Shown: positions 6,711 through 10,404 of the stretch, in pieces
How positions within the stretch are numbered: position 1 is the first letter of the stretch
Layout of the letters: the number at the start of each line of letters is the position of its first letter
From: Actinophytocola sp045807065
GTDB taxonomy: Bacteria > Actinomycetota > Actinomycetes > Mycobacteriales > Pseudonocardiaceae
Direction of reading: 5' to 3'
Assembly: GCF_045807065.1 (NCBI RefSeq)
Contig: NZ_JBJMIE010000341.1
Location: 1 to 10,404, forward strand
Length of the DNA stretch: 10,404 bases
Translations under genes and position numbers: made by a program
The notes under the pieces: generated by a model
The model's database searches: none
Told to the model about the DNA's origin: nothing
The model's input: only the letters and a program-made list of their open reading frames with translations

Positions 6711-8257
6711 CCAACCCCGAGAACCCCCAGCCGCAGCACCTCCTGGACTTCGCCCGGCTGTGGGTCGCGATTCGGCGCGGGCGGCGGCTCTGGCTCACGT
6801 TCGCCCTGGTCGGGCTGCTTGGCGGCGGTGCGCTCGCGGTGCTCATGCCGCCCGCGCCGACCGCGGTCACCCGCATCCTCGTCGTGCACGAGGAGGACAA
6901 CGCCTCCGACGGCGGCAGCCTCATCCGCACCGACGTCACCCTCATGACCACCACCCGGATCGCCGGCGCGGCACTCAGGAAACTCGACTCGCACGAGCGG
7001 CCCGAGGAGTTCCTCAAGGACTTCCAGGTCGTCGGGCTCACGAACAACGTCCTCGAGCTGACCGTCAAGGGCACCTCCAGCGCCGATGCCGTGCGGCGGG
7101 CCAAGGCACTGGCCGAGGCCTTCATCGCCGACCACATCGGACGGATCCAGGCCGCTGCCAAGGCCGACGCGAAGGCCATCACCGACCAGCGCGCTCAGGT
7201 GCAGTCCGAGCTGGACCAGGTCAACGGGCAGATCTCCAGTGCCGAGACCGCCGCGCAGAACAACCAGAACAACCAGGACGCCCCGACGCCCAACGCCGCC
7301 AACCTCGACTCGCTCTACGCCCGCCGGGCCGACCTGACCAGCCAGATCTCGCAGCTGACGCAGCAGGCCCAGCAGGCCGGGCTGGGCGCGCCACGTGTCA
7401 GCGCCGGCACGCAGATCGTCGACGCGCCACGGCCCGTCAAGATCTCGCTCAAGGTGACCGGCGCCACCAACGGCGGCATCGGGCTCGTGGTCGGGCTCGT
7501 CATCGGGCTCGCGGTGGCCGCCGTCGGCGGTGTGGTGCGGGACAAGCCCGTGCTGCGCAAGGACATCGCCGAGCACCTCGGTGCCTCGGTCATCGCGGAG
7601 CTGCCGCGGCGCGGGAGAACGCGGTTCCTGCCCGGCAAGAAGGCCGCGCAGACCCGCAAGCGGGTCGCCGTCACGCTCGTCCGCCTCGTGCGGGACGGGT
7701 CCGGGCCCGTGTCCATCCTCGAGCTGGGTGCCGCGCCGCTCGCCGCCGGCCTCGCCGCCGACGTCGCCGCGGAGCTGGCCGTCGAGCAGGCGGTCGTGCT
7801 GGTCGCGGATCCGCCGGAGCGGATCAGGGAGGCGCCGGACGGTGTGCGGGTCGTGGGCGCCGACGACACCGGCGCACCGCAGGAGGGCGAGGCCCGCATC
7901 GGGCTCGGGTCCGTCGCGCCCGGGACCGCGTGGACCGACCTGCCCCACCTCGGCACGGAGACGCTGCTGGTCGTGAAGGCCGGGTTCGCGAACACGACCT
8001 GGCTGCACACGGTCGCCCGCCAGCTCGCCGACGCCGGCATCCCGATCGTCGGCGTCGTGCTCGCGGATCCGGACCGGCGGGACAAGTCCGACGGCACGTT
8101 GTGGGACGGCCTGCACACGGCGCTACGCGGCCGGGCCAGGCACAAGACCAACAACACGACCAACGGCACGACGAACGGCACGACCAACGGCATGAACGTG
8201 CACGACCTCCCCACCAAACGGTTCGCACCGGTGCGGCCCGCCGAGAAGAAAGGCTGA
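6707..8257 (+). CDS. Second Wzz-type membrane protein with degenerate BY-kinase-like domain
   Basis: A 516-residue protein whose ATG overlaps the preceding stop (ATGA), so the two are translationally coupled. TM1 is at about 28-47 after the basic RRGRR. The extracytoplasmic part includes a Wzz-like domain and a coiled coil interrupted by a Gln/Asn-rich patch (AAQNNQNNQDAPTPNAA). TM2 is at about 253-273 (GLVVGLVIGLAVAAVGGVV), preceded by VDAPRPVK. The cytoplasmic domain again follows a BY-kinase-like pattern (VSILELGAAPLAAGLAADVA, then AVVLVADPP, then TLLVVKAGFANTTWL), but positions 340-350 lack the GK[ST] of Walker A. The tail has a (TTNG)3 repeat and a basic end. It is a diverged partner of the first Wzz-like protein; the two may form a hetero-oligomer. 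Only three bases separate it from asnB. Confidence 0.84.
   Translation: MTNPENPQPQHLLDFARLWVAIRRGRRLWLTFALVGLLGGGALAVLMPPAPTAVTRILVVHEEDNASDGGSLIRTDVTLMTTTRIAGAALRKLDSHERPEEFLKDFQVVGLTNNVLELTVKGTSSADAVRRAKALAEAFIADHIGRIQAAAKADAKAITDQRAQVQSELDQVNGQISSAETAAQNNQNNQDAPTPNAANLDSLYARRADLTSQISQLTQQAQQAGLGAPRVSAGTQIVDAPRPVKISLKVTGATNGGIGLVVGLVIGLAVAAVGGVVRDKPVLRKDIAEHLGASVIAELPRRGRTRFLPGKKAAQTRKRVAVTLVRLVRDGSGPVSILELGAAPLAAGLAADVAAELAVEQAVVLVADPPERIREAPDGVRVVGADDTGAPQEGEARIGLGSVAPGTAWTDLPHLGTETLLVVKAGFANTTWLHTVARQLADAGIPIVGVVLADPDRRDKSDGTLWDGLHTALRGRARHKTNNTTNGTTNGTTNGMNVHDLPTKRFAPVRPAEKKG
8156..8191 (+). repeat. Three tandem 12-bp repeats encoding (TTNG)3
   Basis: Copies ACGACCAACGGC (8156-8167), ACGACGAACGGC (8168-8179) and ACGACCAACGGC (8180-8191) differ by one base. 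They encode Thr-Thr-Asn-Gly three times near the cytoplasmic C-terminus of the second Wzz-like protein (residues 484-495). Since the unit is a multiple of three, changes in copy number would keep the frame. Confidence 0.9.
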
Positions 8258-8260
8258 CAC

Positions 8261-10147
8261 ATGTGCGGCATCGCAGGTGCCTACCTGTGGCCCGACGGCG
8301 GCCCGCTGACGGAACGGCTCACCAAGACGCTGGCGCACCGCGGGCCGGACGCGTCCGGGCGCTACAGCAACGCGGCCGCCGACCTCCACCTCGGTCACCG
8401 GCGGCTGTCGATCATCGACCTGACCGAGACCGGCGCGCAGCCGATGGTCTCCGACGGGCTGGTGCTCACCTACAACGGTGAGCTGTACAACGCGCCGGCG
8501 CTGCGCGGGGAGCTGGCGTCCCACGGCGTGCGGTTCCGCGGCACGTCCGACACCGAGGTGCTGCTGGAGGCGTGGCGGCGCTGGGGCGTGGACTGCCTGC
8601 CGCGGCTGCGCGGGATGTTCGCGTTCGGGATCTTCGACGAGCGGACCGGGGAGCTGACGCTGGCGCGCGACCAGCTGGGCATCAAGCCGCTGTTCTACGT
8701 GCGGCGCGGGGGCGGGCTGGCGTTCGCGTCCGAGCTGAAGGCGCTGGCGGGCGAGCTGGGTGACCTGACCGTCAACGACGCCGCGCTCGTCGCGTCGCTG
8801 CTGTACTACTGGGTGCCGGACAGCCGGTGCGCGTACCGGGAGGCGGCGAAGCTGCCACCGGGGAGCTGGCTGCGGATGAAGCCGAACGGATCGACCGAGC
8901 AGGGCACGTACTTCTCGCTCCGGGACGTCGCCGCCGAGGCGCAGCATTCCGGTCCGGTCGACCTGGCCGCGGTGGTCGAGGAGTCGACCAGGGCGCACCT
9001 GCTGGCGGACGTGCCGGTCGCGACGTTCCTGTCCGGTGGGCTCGACTCCAGCTACCTGACCGCGCTCGCGGCCCGGCACAGCCCCGGGATCTCCGCGTAC
9101 ACCATTGGTTTCCGCGCCGAGGACGCGCGGTTCGAGGCCATGCCGGACGACCTGAAGTACGCGCGGATCGTGGCGGAGAAGTTCGGCGTCGACCTGCACG
9201 AGATCGAGATCGCGCCGCAGGTGCTGGACCTGCTGCCGAAGATGACCTACCACCTCGACGAGCCGATCGGCGATCCCGCGGCGATCAACACGTTCCTGAT
9301 CTGCTCGGCGGCCCGCGAGGCCGGGGTGAAGGTGATGCTGTCGGGGATGGGCGCGGACGAGCTGTTCGCCGGCTACCGCAAGCACCTCGCGAACACGCTC
9401 GCGCTGCGGTACCAGAAGGTGCCCGCCGCGCTGCGGTCGCCGATCCGGTCGGTTGTCGACAGGCTGCCGGTGGCGTCCGCGAAACGCGGCTACCGGTCCG
9501 TGCGATTTGCCAAGAGGTTCCTGTCGTTCGCGGAACTGCCCGAGGAAACCGCTTTTCGGCGCAGCTACACCATGTACGACCACGCGGAGCTGACGGGACT
9601 GCTCTCGCCGGACCTGCGTGCGACGGTGGACGACGTGCTGACCGAGCACGCGGACACCTACCACGACAACTCCCTGTCGGACTTCGTGAACCGGATGTGC
9701 CTCGCGGACTCGCGGCTGTTCCTGCCGGGGTTGAACCTCGCGTACACGGACCGGTCGTCGATGGCGGCGTCCACCGAGGTGCGGGTGCCGTTCGTGGACG
9801 TCGAGGTCGTGAAGGCGGCGTTCGCCCTGCCCGGCTCGGCGAAGATCGTGCGCCGGCAGGGGAAGGTGGCGTTGAAGAAGGCGGCCCTGTCGATGCTGCC
9901 GGAGGAGATCGTCTACCGGCCGAAGGGGTTGTTCTCGGCGCCGCTGCGGGCGTGGATGAGCCGCGACCTCGCGCCGCTGGTCCACGAGGTGGTGAACGAG
10001 GGACTCCTGGTGCGCAACGGTTTCCTGCGCCGCGAGGCCCTGCAGCGGCTGGTCGACGAGGACGCGTCGGGGCAGCAGGACCGGTCGAAGCACCTCTGGC
10101 ACGTGTTGACGCTCGAGCACTGGTACCGCGCGGCTACCAACAAGTAG
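8261..10147 (+). CDS. asnB: Asparagine synthase family (glutamine-hydrolysing) amidotransferase
   Basis: A 628-residue class II amidotransferase. The N-terminal glutaminase domain begins MCGIAGAY, so C2 becomes the nucleophile after Met removal. Glutamine-site residues are in place: R48 (HRRLSIIDL), N72 and E74 (YNGELYN), D97 (SDTE). RDQLGIKPLFY closes the domain. The synthetase domain has the PP-loop SGGLDSS (258-264) and the GADELFAGY motif (E367). All hallmark residues for glutamine hydrolysis and ATP-dependent amide formation are therefore present. The family makes asparagine, but homologues in O-antigen and EPS loci (for example WbpS) are linked to uronamide formation. Two uronic-acid-forming dehydrogenases nearby make that a reasonable inference here. 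ATG 8261 has AAAGG seven bases upstream. Confidence 0.95.
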   Translation: MCGIAGAYLWPDGGPLTERLTKTLAHRGPDASGRYSNAAADLHLGHRRLSIIDLTETGAQPMVSDGLVLTYNGELYNAPALRGELASHGVRFRGTSDTEVLLEAWRRWGVDCLPRLRGMFAFGIFDERTGELTLARDQLGIKPLFYVRRGGGLAFASELKALAGELGDLTVNDAALVASLLYYWVPDSRCAYREAAKLPPGSWLRMKPNGSTEQGTYFSLRDVAAEAQHSGPVDLAAVVEESTRAHLLADVPVATFLSGGLDSSYLTALAARHSPGISAYTIGFRAEDARFEAMPDDLKYARIVAEKFGVDLHEIEIAPQVLDLLPKMTYHLDEPIGDPAAINTFLICSAAREAGVKVMLSGMGADELFAGYRKHLANTLALRYQKVPAALRSPIRSVVDRLPVASAKRGYRSVRFAKRFLSFAELPEETAFRRSYTMYDHAELTGLLSPDLRATVDDVLTEHADTYHDNSLSDFVNRMCLADSRLFLPGLNLAYTDRSSMAASTEVRVPFVDVEVVKAAFALPGSAKIVRRQGKVALKKAALSMLPEEIVYRPKGLFSAPLRAWMSRDLAPLVHEVVNEGLLVRNGFLRREALQRLVDEDASGQQDRSKHLWHVLTLEHWYRAATNK

Positions 10148-10159
10148 AAGGAAAAGGCC

Positions 10160-10404
10160 TTGAAGCAGGTTGTGCAGAACTACAAGAGCGGCGAGCTGGC
10201 GCTGCTCGACGTGCCGGAACCGGCGTGCAAGCCGGGCGGGGTGCTGGTGCGGACCCTGTACTCGCTGATCTCGACCGGCACTGAGCTGATGAAGGTCAGC
10301 GAGGCCAGCAAGTCGTTGCTGGGCAAGGCGAAGGCCCGGCCGGACCAGGTCGCGAAGGTGATGCAGTGCGTCGCGACGAACGGCCTCGCGGCGACGTACC
10401 GCAA
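10160..10404 (+). CDS. Bi-domain Zn-type dehydrogenase/oxidoreductase, N-terminal part (runs off right edge)
   Basis: Eighty-one codons are visible, from TTG 10160 to the edge. The reading MKQVVQNYKSGELALLDVPEP, then CKPGGVLVRTLYSLISTGTE and KSLLGKAKARPDQVAKVM, matches from memory the N-terminus of the 'bi-domain' oxidoreductases of EPS loci. In these a medium-chain GroES-like dehydrogenase is fused to a Gfo/Idh/MocA-type domain. Only the GroES-like start can be seen, so the fusion is inferred. GAAGG (10147-10151) is eight bases before the TTG, and 12 bases separate it from asnB, so it is in the same operon. Such genes often sit beside heparinase II/III-like proteins; whether that holds here lies outside the window. 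Confidence 0.85.
   Translation, partial: MKQVVQNYKSGELALLDVPEPACKPGGVLVRTLYSLISTGTELMKVSEASKSLLGKAKARPDQVAKVMQCVATNGLAATYR

Noticed and set aside
6335..10120. Very long minus-strand open frames opposite the second Wzz-like gene and asnB (593 and 665 codons)
   Set aside because: They are Arg/Gly/Asp/Val-rich, have no recognisable domains, and lie opposite clear conserved genes. High GC removes stop codons from the opposite frame.

Overview
The window is high-GC DNA with strongly G/C-biased third codon positions, frequent GTG and TTG starts, and a WXG/PPE-like gene next to a DUF3558-type lipoprotein. This points to an actinomycete, most likely of the order Pseudonocardiales (Amycolatopsis, Lentzea or Saccharothrix type). 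That placement is inferred from gene content and codon style, not from a search.

Layout: (1) At the left edge, on the minus strand, is the N-terminus of a UDP-glucose 6-dehydrogenase-like gene (1-221). (2) A divergent intergenic region of about 180 bases follows, then a possible 16-codon leader ORF (401-451) whose stop overlaps the start of a full-length GDP-mannose dehydrogenase (AlgD-like, 448-1764). A GT4 glycosyltransferase (1754-2932) overlaps the end of that gene. (3) A type VII secretion (ESX-like) module interrupts the polysaccharide genes: a PPE/WXG-like Gly/Pro-rich protein on + (2986-4200), and on - a small WXG100-superfamily-like protein (4835-5236) and a DUF3558-type lipoprotein (4201-4830). 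The two arms converge with abutting stop codons. (4) The polysaccharide genes resume on +: two Wzz-type membrane proteins (5376-6710 and 6707-8257), an AsnB-family amidotransferase (8261-10147), and the start of a bi-domain Zn-type oxidoreductase (10160 to the edge).

Working model (inference): an exopolysaccharide or capsule locus. Two nucleotide-sugar dehydrogenases would supply uronic acids (UDP-GlcA and GDP-ManA), the GT4 enzyme would transfer a sugar, and the Wzz-like pair would control chain length or export. The AsnB-family enzyme may amidate a uronic acid rather than make free asparagine. Both Wzz-like proteins end in a cytoplasmic domain that resembles a BY-kinase fold but has no visible Walker A motif.

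The most distinctive non-coding signal is a matched element in front of both arms of the type VII module: GAAC, 10-11 bases, TATGCTCG, 2 bases, TACCG, R, GAG. It suggests that the two convergent arms share one promoter/operator design and are co-regulated. No RNA gene, insertion sequence or CRISPR array was found.
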